In this document: positions 26,601 through 33,771 of the stretch, piece by piece | Layout: each line of letters begins with the position of its first letter | Numbering within the stretch: position 1 is the stretch's first letter | Assembly (NCBI RefSeq): GCF_025452235.1 | Contig: NZ_CP104965.1 | Span: 186,001 to 250,000 of the forward strand | Origin: Devosia neptuniae | Lineage (GTDB): Bacteria > Pseudomonadota > Alphaproteobacteria > Rhizobiales > Devosiaceae | Length of the DNA stretch: 64,000 nucleotides | Reading direction: 5' to 3' | Notes under the pieces: generated by a model | Database searches by the model: none | What the model saw: only the letters and a program-made list of their open reading frames with translations | Told to the model about the DNA's origin: nothing | Translations under genes and position numbers: made by a program

Positions 26601-28517
26601 CCAGTTCGCAGTGGTGATGCCGGCCGGCAGCGGATCTTCGACCGTCGCGCCCTGCACACCGAAGGGACCGCTATTGCTGACGACGATGGTGTAGGTGGTG
26701 TCGGTTCCCGGCGAATAAGCGGGGACATTGTCGGTCTTGGTGATCGACAGGTCACCGGCGAAGGTCAGTGGCGTCGTTGCGCACTTGGCGCCGTCATTGC
26801 CCACCGAAGAGGGGGAGCTCGAGATTAGTGTTGTCGCCCCGGTCGTCGGATTGATCCGGAAGAAGCCGCCCGCATTGTCGGCTGCAAAGATGCCGTTCGA
26901 GGCGCTGATCATGGCACCGAAGGTTCTGGGCGTTTGCGCGGTGCCGATATTGGTGACTGCGCCAGTGCTCGGATGGATCGAGACCAGCTGACCGTTTGTT
27001 TCCACGCCGTACAAAAGGCCGTTATACCAGGCGAGATCAGAGGTTTCGGGGGGCCGGCTCAGCGGAACCGCAACGGCAACGCGTGTCGTTAGGTTGACGC
27101 GATAGAGGCCCTTGATCTGGTTATAGAGATAGTAGACGCCGTCGGTGCCGATCTCGCCATTTTGAAAGCCACCAGTAGTGGCGTTTATGCCGCCACCCGT
27201 GATAGCGCCGAGATCCGTCGCCAGACCGTTGCTGCCAATCCGCAGCAGATGCGTGATACCCGCTACCTGGGTCGCTCCATAGATATAGCCGTCCGCCGGG
27301 TTAAAGCCGATCGCGTTATAGTTTGGCGCTGAAGTGCCCAGTGCATTGTAAATGAACGGATTATTCGAGCTATCGAACTGAAAGAGCGTCGTTGGGCCAC
27401 CGCTGCTTTGAGCGAGGTACATATTCGCGTTACACGCAAAGTTCGGCTGGGTGTTGAACGTGACCGAGGTGCTGGTGGTCGGTGGGTTGAGACCGACGGA
27501 CGAGGTGATGTTCGAGGCACCGTTGGTGTAGGCACCAGCTGTGTTGGCGGTCACCGGGATGGTCGCCGTGCACGAGGCGAGGCCCGCGGTGAGATTGCCC
27601 GAGAGGGAGATGGCCGAAGCGCCGATCGGCGCCGTAAGGACACCGGAGGGGCAGTTCGTGGCTATGTCGGCTGACGCCACCGTCAGACCCGCCGGGAGGG
27701 TATCGGTGAACGACCATCCGTTCTTCGCACCCAATTCGGCGGCGTTGGTGATGGTGAAGGTCAGCGTCGACGACCCGCCGACACCAAGACTGGCCGGGGA
27801 GAACGCCTTGCTCAATTGCGGCGTGACATCGAGCAGGACCATATCGTCCATGAGGAAGTCATTGCCGCCGCCAGTAGTATTGGCGTTGTTGACGCGCAGA
27901 GTGAGCGATGTCGTGCCCGCGCCCGCGGTGAACGCAACGCTCCGGCTCAACCAGACGCCCGGCGCTGGCCATGCCCCGTTAGAGATGCTGCCGATGGCTA
28001 CCGAGCCGCCCGCATTGGTCTCGATAGACTGGCTGAGAATCGGATCGCTGACGGTGTTGAGACGCGTGCTCCGGTAGGAAAAGACGTAGCTGCGGCCTGG
28101 CACTGCCGGGATCGGCACCACGTTGCGCCACACCGCCTGCCCCGGCGTATAGGCGCAATTGTCCGAATTGTGGTGCAGCATGTGCGTCGGGTTGAAGTTG
28201 GTGTCGAGAATGATCCGGCCGTTGAGACAGGAGGCCAGGGCCCAGTTTCCGTCCGCGGTGCTGACTGTAGTCGGCAATTGACCGGTTGGGCCGAAGGGTT
28301 CGTTGAAAACCACCTGCGCGTGCGCTTCGCTCGCCCACATCACTGGAGCGGCGAGCAGAGCGGCTGCCGTAATCAGGCGTGCTGCAATCTTCCGGCCGGG
28401 CATTTGGCCTGGGCCAGCATTGTGTCGCGTACGATTGGGGATTGATGACGCCAGCGCGTACTTGCAGGATCCGGCAACACGGCGCGCGAGATCGCGCCAG
28501 GAAAATGGCTTGTGCAT
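23655..28517 (-). CDS. Giant DUF11/SdrD-like repeat surface protein with OmpA-like C-terminus
   Basis: The protein has 1620 aa. Visible order: an unusually long N-terminus (hydrophobic core only at 44-60, cleavage near AHA67); a jelly-roll-like module (about 69-205, ending DFLMDDMVLLD); a DUF11-like domain (about 208-350); a propeller-like stretch (about 355-610, NAIGFNPADGYIYGA); another DUF11 domain (about 615-710); four near-identical 113-residue repeats (716-1165) plus a divergent fifth (1166-1290), each with an NDLDGDG acidic loop that may bind calcium; a further DUF11 domain; an SdrD B-like module with GRVFDDKNRNGYQDEGE (about 1426); and a C-terminal OmpA-like region (about 1530-1620, AFEPGSTELLPQW). 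It is probably a secreted or cell-surface adhesin-like protein. The start has GGGGG before it; M39 is an alternative without a ribosome site. Confidence 0.85.
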   Translation of the reverse strand: MHKPFSWRDLARRVAGSCKYALASSIPNRTRHNAGPGQMPGRKIAARLITAAALLAAPVMWASEAHAQVVFNEPFGPTGQLPTTVSTADGNWALASCLNGRIILDTNFNPTHMLHHNSDNCAYTPGQAVWRNVVPIPAVPGRSYVFSYRSTRLNTVSDPILSQSIETNAGGSVAIGSISNGAWPAPGVWLSRSVAFTAGAGTTSLTLRVNNANTTGGGNDFLMDDMVLLDVTPQLSKAFSPASLGVGGSSTLTFTITNAAELGAKNGWSFTDTLPAGLTVASADIATNCPSGVLTAPIGASAISLSGNLTAGLASCTATIPVTANTAGAYTNGASNITSSVGLNPPTTSTSVTFNTQPNFACNANMYLAQSSGGPTTLFQFDSSNNPFIYNALGTSAPNYNAIGFNPADGYIYGATQVAGITHLLRIGSNGLATDLGAITGGGINATTGGFQNGEIGTDGVYYLYNQIKGLYRVNLTTRVAVAVPLSRPPETSDLAWYNGLLYGVETNGQLVSIHPSTGAVTNIGTAQTPRTFGAMISASNGIFAADNAGGFFRINPTTGATTLISSSPSSVGNDGAKCATTPLTFAGDLSITKTDNVPAYSPGTDTTYTIVVSNSGPFGVQGATVEDPLPAGITTANWTCVGAGGGICGAPSGTGGISSTVSLPVGGTATYTLTMSVPVGFTGDLVNTASVTSPPDSPDSNPGGNTATDTNVPQAPAMTIVKTGTLNDLDGDGLLDLGETINYTFRVTNTGNVPLSGVTVSDPLVTVNQGPQTLAPGGAFTFTASYTPSQADIDNGSVVNTASGTGTDPSGGTITSPPDTVVVPPDQTPGLTIVKTGTLNDLDGDALIDLGETISYSFLVTNTGTLTMSNVMVNDPLVTIDQGPQTLAPGASFTFTATYTPTQADIDTGAVTNTASATGTEPGGGTTESPPDTVTVPPDQTPGLTIVKTGTLNDLDGDGLLDLGETISYAFLVRNTGTVTQTNVSVDDPLVTIDQGPQTLAPGGSFTFTATYTPTQADIDNGSVVNTASGTGTDPGGSTTTSPPDTVTVPPDQTPGLTVVKTGTLNDLDGDNLLDAGETISYAFLVRNTGTVTLTNVMVEDPLVTIDQGPQTLAPGAIFTFTARYTPTQADVDNGSVVNTATATGTPPSGPPITSPPDTVTIPPSPVSLGTVKTGVFNDLDGDGNASLGDTITYTILITNEGGQTANGVWPLDAGPTFNGRPAANSLSTFEPGPVTLAPGQSQAFTATYVLDQTDIDNAAGLADGVANTARAQGSFNGINVPSSTARSEVTIPAAASGDISVAKIALRRQIRRGEEAPFAITVTNHAGSSATGLTIVDTLPSGFRYVEGSATIGGVAATPVIDGRRVVFEGINVPANAAVEIRLRMLALSSAGPGEHVNRASVTDAAGNPLAPDATATVEIMIEPVFDCSEIIGRVFDDKNRNGYQDEGELGLPGVRLATVKGWLVTTDAHGRFHVACAALPDQRIGSNFIMKLDPRTLPSGYRLTTENPRVVRLTAGKMTSLDFGVAIGRVVRLDLQDQAFEPGSTELLPQWAAGVDQLIEVLDEEQSVLRLSYIDPGADPELAEERLRQVSDLIRDRWERLSGQYRLEIEMRVETGL
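25023..26372 (-). repeat. Four tandem 339-bp coding repeats
   Basis: Equivalent positions of the motif encoding NDLDGD fall at 25307, 25646, 25985 and 26324, exactly 339 bp (113 codons) apart. A fifth, diverged copy has its motif at 24971. The units are close to identical in DNA as well as protein, which points to recent duplication or gene conversion. Confidence 0.92.
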
Positions 28518-28698
28518 AAATGGCCCCCAATAAGGTGGAACGTATTCCGCTGGCGGGGCCGCCGTCTGTCTTATGCCGTTTCGCTGCCAGGCATTACGCT
28601 GACCATCAGAAAGGTTCAGCGCGCTGCATCAATGCTCTGGCGAAGTCGCCCCCGACAACCGGAAACGTTTCCAGTCGGGAGCAAGGGAGCATATCGGT

Positions 28699-28732
28699 GA
28701 AAAGCCGTATTTCAGAATAATCCGGCTTTTTC
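28699..28732 (-). terminator. Stem-loop with T-rich flank, probable terminator of the AraC gene
   Basis: GAAAAGCCG (28699-28707) pairs with CGGCTTTTTC (28723-28732) across a 15-nt loop, giving T-rich sequence on either strand. It lies about 110 bp after the AraC stop on the minus strand and would separate that gene from the surface operon. Confidence 0.55.
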
Positions 28733-28779
28733 AAAAAACTCCGGCAAATTTACAAGAAAACACCACTCGCTGGAACGGC

Positions 28780-28797
28780 TGTGGCGCAGCTGCCACA
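28780..28797. promoter_or_regulatory. Inverted repeat TGTGGC-N6-GCCACA
   Basis: A perfect 6-bp inverted repeat with a 6-bp centre lies just after the AraC stop. It could be a regulator site for the downstream surface-protein operon or part of a transcript end. Nothing further can be said from sequence. Confidence 0.3.
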
Positions 28798-28839
28798 CGC
28801 TCCGATAGCTGCCGGGCCCAGTGGCAGACCGCGGCGAAT

Positions 28840-29751
28840 TTATCTACTTGTCCGCACCTGGGCGGGCGTTCGGCCGCGATAGCGTCGCATGGCGGAGGTC
28901 AGATGGCTTTGGCTGGAAAAGCCGCTGTAATGGGCCACTTCCTCGATCTTCATATTGCCTTTGCGGAGCAGCGTTTCGGCGAAGTCGAGGCGCAGGTTGA
29001 GTACATATTGATGCGGCGGCCGGCCAAAGGTCCGGGTGAAGCCATGTATGAAATGGCTGGGCGACAGGTTGCATACCGCAGCCAATTCGGCGACCGACAT
29101 CGGGGCGACAAAATTGGCGTGCAGAAACTCCTGCACCCGGCGCGCATTCTGCGGCGACAGCCCGCCAATCCTGGTGCCGGCCGATAGCTTGGTGGTATCG
29201 GAATAGTTGCGCAGCACGTGCATCCCGAAAAGCGTTACCAGTGAATCGACATAAAGCTCGTTGGGCGTGACCCGTTCCGTCAGTTCCGCCTTGAGGAGCC
29301 TGGCCATGCGCAGGGCTTCCTGATCAACCGTGCCGAAGGGCGGCGAGAAAAGTTCCACCTTGCCCAGGTCAGCCTCGTGCGCGGCCAATTCGAGCAGGCT
29401 TTCAGGTCTTATCGCGATGATGGCATTTTCTTTGGTCGATGCCCAACTGGACCGGCTATCGACATTGGCGGGGCTGACAACGATCATGCCTGTCGGGGCA
29501 TCGAAATGCCGCACCTTGTCGCCGCCGAAAGCCGCGGCCATGTTCGCCGAGGGAGCAAGCATTACGCCGATGAAATGCGCGTCTGCGCTAAAAGTCTGCG
29601 ATCCCGGCGCGCGGATCGAATGCACTGCGCCACCGCGAAAGGTGGTCACCCGTGGGCCGGCCTCAATGGGAATGGGCCGCAGGATATCGCCGGCTGGCGC
29701 CCCTTGATCAACTCCGAGCCGTCGCCGCGCCTCGTCGGAGTCATGTAGCAT
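28840..29751 (-). CDS. AraC family transcriptional regulator
   Basis: The protein has 303 aa. The C-terminal AraC DNA-binding domain has two helix-turn-helix units (about residues 205-300): MSVAELAAVCNLSPSHFIHGFTRTFGRPPHQYVL, then IEEVAHYSGFSSQSHLTSAMRRYRGRTPAQVR. The N-terminal 190 residues form an effector domain without a recognisable motif. It is the nearest gene upstream of the surface-protein operon on the same strand and may regulate it, but could equally act elsewhere. Two inverted repeats lie upstream, at 29786-29805 and 29815-29831. The flanking DNA on its 5' side is markedly AT-rich compared with the rest of the window. Confidence 0.92.
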   Translation of the reverse strand: MLHDSDEARRRLGVDQGAPAGDILRPIPIEAGPRVTTFRGGAVHSIRAPGSQTFSADAHFIGVMLAPSANMAAAFGGDKVRHFDAPTGMIVVSPANVDSRSSWASTKENAIIAIRPESLLELAAHEADLGKVELFSPPFGTVDQEALRMARLLKAELTERVTPNELYVDSLVTLFGMHVLRNYSDTTKLSAGTRIGGLSPQNARRVQEFLHANFVAPMSVAELAAVCNLSPSHFIHGFTRTFGRPPHQYVLNLRLDFAETLLRKGNMKIEEVAHYSGFSSQSHLTSAMRRYRGRTPAQVRTSR

Positions 29752-30202
29752 TCGGCGGCCCCTGTCCCGAGTCGTCTATGAGGTACGTTCCGCACCTTGG
29801 GAACGATTCGCAACTTGTTTGATGCAAACAAAGTTAGCTGTGGCCTAACGCAAAATTTCAAAACGCTGGGATCGCCGCAACCTTCCCACAGCCCGCTAAT
29901 TGTGTATTCGTATATTCCATTGGACGACGAAAATCGTCATACGTATCACCATCTCTACGCAAGCAAAAATCTGCATAACTTTTTACGTCAACAATAGTTA
30001 CCTATATTCATTCAGGTCCATTAATTCATATTTCTAAGTCAGTAATTGTTCTATACAATAATTAATTGACTGATATTTACGCAGGCCGTTCATGCACACA
30101 GATCGCCGTATCAAATGGCCTTTTTGTTGACGCGTTTTCGGCCAAGTTATTTCGCATGCACATTTTGCAAGACTGAACTTTAGGAGCCGCGCCACCGCGC
30201 CC
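29752..30202. promoter_or_regulatory. 451-bp AT-rich intergenic region with several inverted repeats
   Basis: This gene-free stretch is the most AT-rich part of the window, especially 29880-30180. It contains CGTTCC/GGAACG (29786-29805), TTGTTTG-ATG-CAAACAA (29815-29831) and ATTGT/ACAAT (30045-30059). The first two lie 35-80 bp before the AraC start and are operator or autoregulation candidates. TTGACT near 30066 could be a -35 element for the small plus-strand gene. No convincing gene was found inside. Confidence 0.5.
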
Positions 30203-30475
30203 ATGGTGACTAGATACGACAAACGTCTTCAAGACGAAGATCTGTGGCAGGTCTACGAAATTTCGAGCGACCGCGTCATTGTGATTGCGGGCCACCCCTA
30301 TGAGGGCATGGCCCAGCATGAAGCCGCGGAAATAGTAGCACTGCTGGAAAGCGGCGATCTGCGTCCTGACGAAATCGCCGAAACGCCATTGCCCACTGAG
30401 TCGGCGTCTCAGCACGCGAACCCCGCCGGCACCATAGCTGCCGCCACCGATCCGGTTCCGTCGGACAAATCCTGA
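30203..30475 (+). CDS. Small hypothetical protein (90 aa)
   Basis: I do not recognise the family. The first 55 residues look structured and soluble (LWQVYEISSDRVIVIAGHPYEGMAQHEAAEIVALLESGDL), followed by a low-complexity tail rich in Pro, Ala, Thr and Ser. There is no signal peptide or membrane segment. The composition and codon use fit a real gene better than the antisense frame does. An AGGAG lies 16 bases before the ATG, farther than usual, so the start is uncertain. It follows the AT-rich gap and precedes the GFA protein gene by 67 bp. Confidence 0.6.
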   Translation: MVTRYDKRLQDEDLWQVYEISSDRVIVIAGHPYEGMAQHEAAEIVALLESGDLRPDEIAETPLPTESASQHANPAGTIAAATDPVPSDKS

Positions 30476-30542
30476 AATCTGGTGGCTGCGGTCAGGGAGG
30501 AACTGCCGGCTTCGTTGCGCGTTGGCTGGCCAGGAGGCTCCA

Positions 30543-30938
30543 ATGCGCTGGACCGGTGGCTGCCTATGCGGCAGACGACGCTATCATTTCGACGCCGATC
30601 CTGTTGCGATCGGATTATGCCATTGCAACATGTGCAAGAAGGCGACGGGCGGCCCCTTCGCCATCCTGGTGCGCGTTCGGCAGGCCGATCTGCATTGGGA
30701 AGCTGACCCGCCGGCTATCTACCGATCATCGCCAATCGCCGTTCGTGGCTTTTGCCCGGACTGTGGCTCGCCGCTCTTGCTCGACTATGACGGCGACGCC
30801 TATCTGCGCATGACTGTGGGGTCGCTTGACCACCCCGAACGGGTTGAGCCCGAGGGCCATTACGGCATCGAGAGCCGTCTGCCCTGGGTCAATTGCTGGG
30901 CAGACCTGCCGGGGGAAGAAACCAAAGAGCGGTTCTAG
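30543..30938 (+). CDS. GFA family zinc protein (glutathione-dependent formaldehyde-activating-like)
   Basis: This compact zinc-binding protein has 131 aa. The seven family cysteines are present: GGCLCG (C7, C9), CHCNMC (C26, C28, C31) and FCPDCGS (C71, C74), which bind two zinc ions. Members include Gfa, once thought to join formaldehyde to glutathione, but most have unknown roles and the name says little about function here. The ATG at 30543 directly follows CAGGAGGCTC, a strong ribosome site. The gene stands alone, convergent with the DHDPS-like gene. Confidence 0.92.
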   Translation: MRWTGGCLCGRRRYHFDADPVAIGLCHCNMCKKATGGPFAILVRVRQADLHWEADPPAIYRSSPIAVRGFCPDCGSPLLLDYDGDAYLRMTVGSLDHPERVEPEGHYGIESRLPWVNCWADLPGEETKERF

Positions 30939-30944
30939 ACCGTC

Positions 30945-31853
30945 CTACTTGCCGCGTTGCGCCTGGATGATACCGCGCAAGGTGACGCGTTCGGCTTCGG
31001 AGAGAGCGGGCACGCCCGGCAGGCGCACGGCGCCGACATCCATGCCCATCATGCCCAAAGCTTCTTTTACCACGGTAACGTTCGATCCGTTTCGGTAGTG
31101 CGTACGCAATTCCTCGAATTGGGCGAGCCGGTTGATGAGCTTGCGGGCAGCCGCGAAATCGCCGCCGACCAGCGCCGCATGCACCTGCAGCGAGATTTCA
31201 GGGAAAACGTTGACGAAGCCGGAGGTGAAGCCCTGGGCGCCGATTGCATAGAAGGCCGGGGCCCACGCTTCGGCCAAGCCACAGACCCAGATGGCGGGCA
31301 AGTCTTCGGTGGAACGGATCACCTCGGCCAGCAGCATCAGATTGGTCGAGGCGAATTTGACGCCGGCGACATTTTCGTGCGCCGCCAGCCGGCGGAAGTC
31401 TTCGACCGAGAAGGTATCGGTCCGGACATAGGCGATAAATGGCACGCTGGAGGCGTCGGCCAGTTCCAGGAAATAATCGGCTTGTGCGGCCGGGCCCGCA
31501 AAGGGGTCCATCGGATGATGCCCCATGATCGCGCCTGCGCCGGCAGCAATGGCATCGCGGGCCAGCGCCTTGGCTTCGACCAGCGAGCGGCCGACCGCCG
31601 CGCTGATCAGGCATTTGCCCTCTGCCGCCGCAATCGTGGTCGCATGCACCCGGCGGATTTCATCGAGCGAGAGCGAGAAGAACTCGCCGGTATTTCCGGC
31701 AGCCATCAGGTTGTGAATGCCGGCCCCGGCCAGCCGCGCAATCAATGCGGTGAGGAGCGAAATGTTCACCTCGCCATCGGCGCCATAGGGGGTTACCGGA
31801 ACCCCTGAAATCCCTTTGAGGGCCGCCCGTACTGAAGCCATCCGATCGGTCAC
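30945..31853 (-). CDS. DHDPS/NAL superfamily lyase or dehydratase
   Basis: This class I aldolase-type TIM barrel has 302 aa. The Schiff-base lysine is in GVKFAST (K166) and the catalytic tyrosine in FIAYVRTD (Y142). The substrate loop is GNTGEFFSLS, close to 5-dehydro-4-deoxyglucarate dehydratases and 2-keto-3-deoxy sugar-acid aldolases rather than dihydrodipicolinate synthase. It is divergent from a Dpp-type importer whose last gene encodes a galactonate-dehydratase-like enzyme that would make a 2-keto-3-deoxy acid. A role in breaking down or dehydrating that product is a reasonable inference. A housekeeping lysine-pathway role is unlikely. Confidence 0.88.
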   Translation of the reverse strand: MTDRMASVRAALKGISGVPVTPYGADGEVNISLLTALIARLAGAGIHNLMAAGNTGEFFSLSLDEIRRVHATTIAAAEGKCLISAAVGRSLVEAKALARDAIAAGAGAIMGHHPMDPFAGPAAQADYFLELADASSVPFIAYVRTDTFSVEDFRRLAAHENVAGVKFASTNLMLLAEVIRSTEDLPAIWVCGLAEAWAPAFYAIGAQGFTSGFVNVFPEISLQVHAALVGGDFAAARKLINRLAQFEELRTHYRNGSNVTVVKEALGMMGMDVGAVRLPGVPALSEAERVTLRGIIQAQRGK

Positions 31854-32156
31854 TATCGTAGTCCTTGCTTAGTCTTGAAACGAGATTGAGATAACTTTGG
31901 CCAGTCCGCAACACATGGCCCCACCTTCCGACCTAGAATGAGCGCCGTCGCGCATCGCGGCGGCAAGCGCGTATCCGGCGAACAAAATGCGCACCGGAAT
32001 GGCTTCCGAGGCATCACCGGGCGGCATCGTTCTTTCCAACAAATTCGCGGTCTCCAGTTGACGCGACAACCAGTATGTGAAATCTGATATACCAGATCTG
32101 ATATGGTGTCGATGACAAACGAGCGCCGCTGGATCGAAAACGGGAGGAAAATCGAT
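31854..32156. promoter_or_regulatory. Divergent promoter region with direct repeats
   Basis: This 303-bp gap separates the DHDPS-like gene from the Dpp-type operon. It contains the direct repeat ATCTGATAT at 32082-32090 and 32096-32104, 14 bp apart, overlapping an imperfect palindrome centred on CAGATCTG. TTGACG at 32058 is a possible -35 element. A GC-rich hairpin, 31944-31964, lies nearer the lyase gene. No local regulator gene is present in this cluster. Confidence 0.45.
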
Positions 32157-33752
32157 ATGTATAGACGTCAGTTTCTGGCCGGCGTTGCCATGGGCGCTGT
32201 TGCCGTCGCGATGTACGGTTCACCTGCCTTTGCGGCCACGCCGCCCGATCAGCTCGTCATCGCGATCAATATGGGTTCGATGCGCGGCCTTGATCCGCAT
32301 GAAGCCAACCAGATCGAATCCGCGGAAATACTGGCCAACCTTTATGACCGGCTGGTCTATTTCGAGCCCGATGCGCTCAATGAAGCCAAGCCGCAGCTCG
32401 CCGAAGCCTGGACGATTTCCGAGGACGGCAAGACATTCACCTTCACCCTTCGCGAGGGCGTTACCTTTCACTCGGGCAATCCGCTGACGGCTGAAGACGC
32501 CGCCTGGTCGCTGGCGCGGCTGGTTAAGCTGGGCCTCGCTCCCGCCATCGACCTGCGCCAATGGGGATATAACGAGAGCAATGTCGACACCCTGATCCGC
32601 GCCACCGATGCGCGCACGCTGGTGGTCGAAACGCCCGAACCTTGGAGTCCGGGGCTGATCCTGGGCTCGCTGGCCAGTTCGGCCTGCTCGATCGTCGATC
32701 GCGCTTTCCTCGCCGACAAGGAACAGGATGGCGATCTGGGCCGGGCTTATCTGCAGGCGTCCGACGCGGGCAGCGGTCCCTTTTCGCTGCGCACCTGGCG
32801 CGCCAACGACATCATGATGGCCGACGCCTTTGCCAGCTACTGGAACGGCGCTCCGGCCATGCGCCGGGTCATCATGCGGCATATGCCTGAATCCTCGGTG
32901 CAGCGCCTGCAGCTGGACACGGGCGATCTGGACGTGGCGACCCGCCTGTCCTCGACCGATCTCGATGTCTTTGAAAAGGCCGGCACAATCGATATCCAGA
33001 AGGTGCAGGGTTTTGGATTCTACTATGTCGCCCTCAACCAGAAGGACGACATCCTCTCGATCCCGCAAGTCCGCGAAGCCTTCCGCTACCTCATCGATTA
33101 TGATGGGCTCGCCAGCACGATCATGCGGTATTACGGCCACAAGAGTCAGACCGTTATCCCCAGTGGACTGCCCGGCTTCCTCGAGGACATGCCCTATAGC
33201 CTCAATATCGACAAGGCCAAGGAACTGCTGGCCGAAGCGGGCTATCCGGACGGGTTCTCCAAAGTGCTCTATATTGGGCCAGGCACACCCTATTTCGAAT
33301 TTGCGCAATCGCTTCAGGCCAATGCCGCCAAGGCCGGCATCACACTCGATCTGCAGATGGGCGACTATCTCAGCCGCTTCCGGGAGCGCAATTTCGATAT
33401 TTTCATGGGCCGCAGTGGTGAACGCCTGCCCGATCCTCATGCCATCCTGCAATCCTATGCCACCAATGCGGACAACAGCGATGGCGCGCCGCTCAGCGGT
33501 CTTTTGGCCTGGCGCTCGGCCTGGGATGTGCCGAAAGAATTGCAGGAACTCGTCGTGGCGGCTGCCCGCGAGACGGAGCCAGCGCAACGCGCCGAACTCT
33601 ATGCCGAGGTCAACGCGCTTTACCTCAAGAGCTCCCCGGCCCTCATCACCTCGTTCGAGCGCTTCGACGTGAAGGCGGTGAGCAAGCGCGTCAGCGGCTA
33701 TGTGGGCCACCCCACCTGGTTGACGCGCTGGGACACGGTCAGCAAGAGCTAG
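32157..33752 (+). CDS. ABC transporter substrate-binding protein, family 5 (DppA-like)
   Basis: This periplasmic binding protein of the SBP_bac_5 family has 531 aa. The signal peptide (MYRRQFLAG... ending SPAFA) is followed by the family pattern LDPHEANQIESAEILANLYDRLVYF and FTLREGVTFHSGNPLTAEDAAWSLARL. The ATG at 32157 is preferred because GGGAGG lies upstream and it begins a clean signal peptide; the frame is open from an ATG at 32103. It heads an operon with two permeases, two ATPases and a sugar-acid dehydratase, so its ligand may be a sugar acid or oligouronide rather than a peptide. Confidence 0.92.
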   Translation: MYRRQFLAGVAMGAVAVAMYGSPAFAATPPDQLVIAINMGSMRGLDPHEANQIESAEILANLYDRLVYFEPDALNEAKPQLAEAWTISEDGKTFTFTLREGVTFHSGNPLTAEDAAWSLARLVKLGLAPAIDLRQWGYNESNVDTLIRATDARTLVVETPEPWSPGLILGSLASSACSIVDRAFLADKEQDGDLGRAYLQASDAGSGPFSLRTWRANDIMMADAFASYWNGAPAMRRVIMRHMPESSVQRLQLDTGDLDVATRLSSTDLDVFEKAGTIDIQKVQGFGFYYVALNQKDDILSIPQVREAFRYLIDYDGLASTIMRYYGHKSQTVIPSGLPGFLEDMPYSLNIDKAKELLAEAGYPDGFSKVLYIGPGTPYFEFAQSLQANAAKAGITLDLQMGDYLSRFRERNFDIFMGRSGERLPDPHAILQSYATNADNSDGAPLSGLLAWRSAWDVPKELQELVVAAARETEPAQRAELYAEVNALYLKSSPALITSFERFDVKAVSKRVSGYVGHPTWLTRWDTVSKS

Positions 33753-33771
33753 CCAAGTGCAGGAGACCGAC

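Larger units (their letters stand above)
28518..28839. promoter_or_regulatory. 322-bp gene-free region upstream of the surface-protein operon
   Basis: The region must hold the promoter of the minus-strand surface operon. It contains a hairpin at 28699-28732 and a second inverted repeat TGTGGC/GCCACA at 28780-28797. I could not assign a convincing -35/-10 pair. The AraC gene upstream on the same strand may act here. Confidence 0.45.

Noticed and set aside
23697..26828. Very long plus-strand open frame antisense to the DUF11 gene
   Set aside because: It mirrors the repeats of the opposite strand, has no recognisable domain, and the sense frame has clear modules, a signal peptide and translational coupling.
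30077..30415. Minus-strand frame opposite the small hypothetical gene
   Set aside because: No start signal or known motif, and it extends into the AT-rich gap; the plus-strand frame has more protein-like composition.
31869..32069. Small minus-strand frame in the sugar-acid promoter region
   Set aside because: No ribosome site and no similarity to known leaders; probably chance in high-GC DNA.
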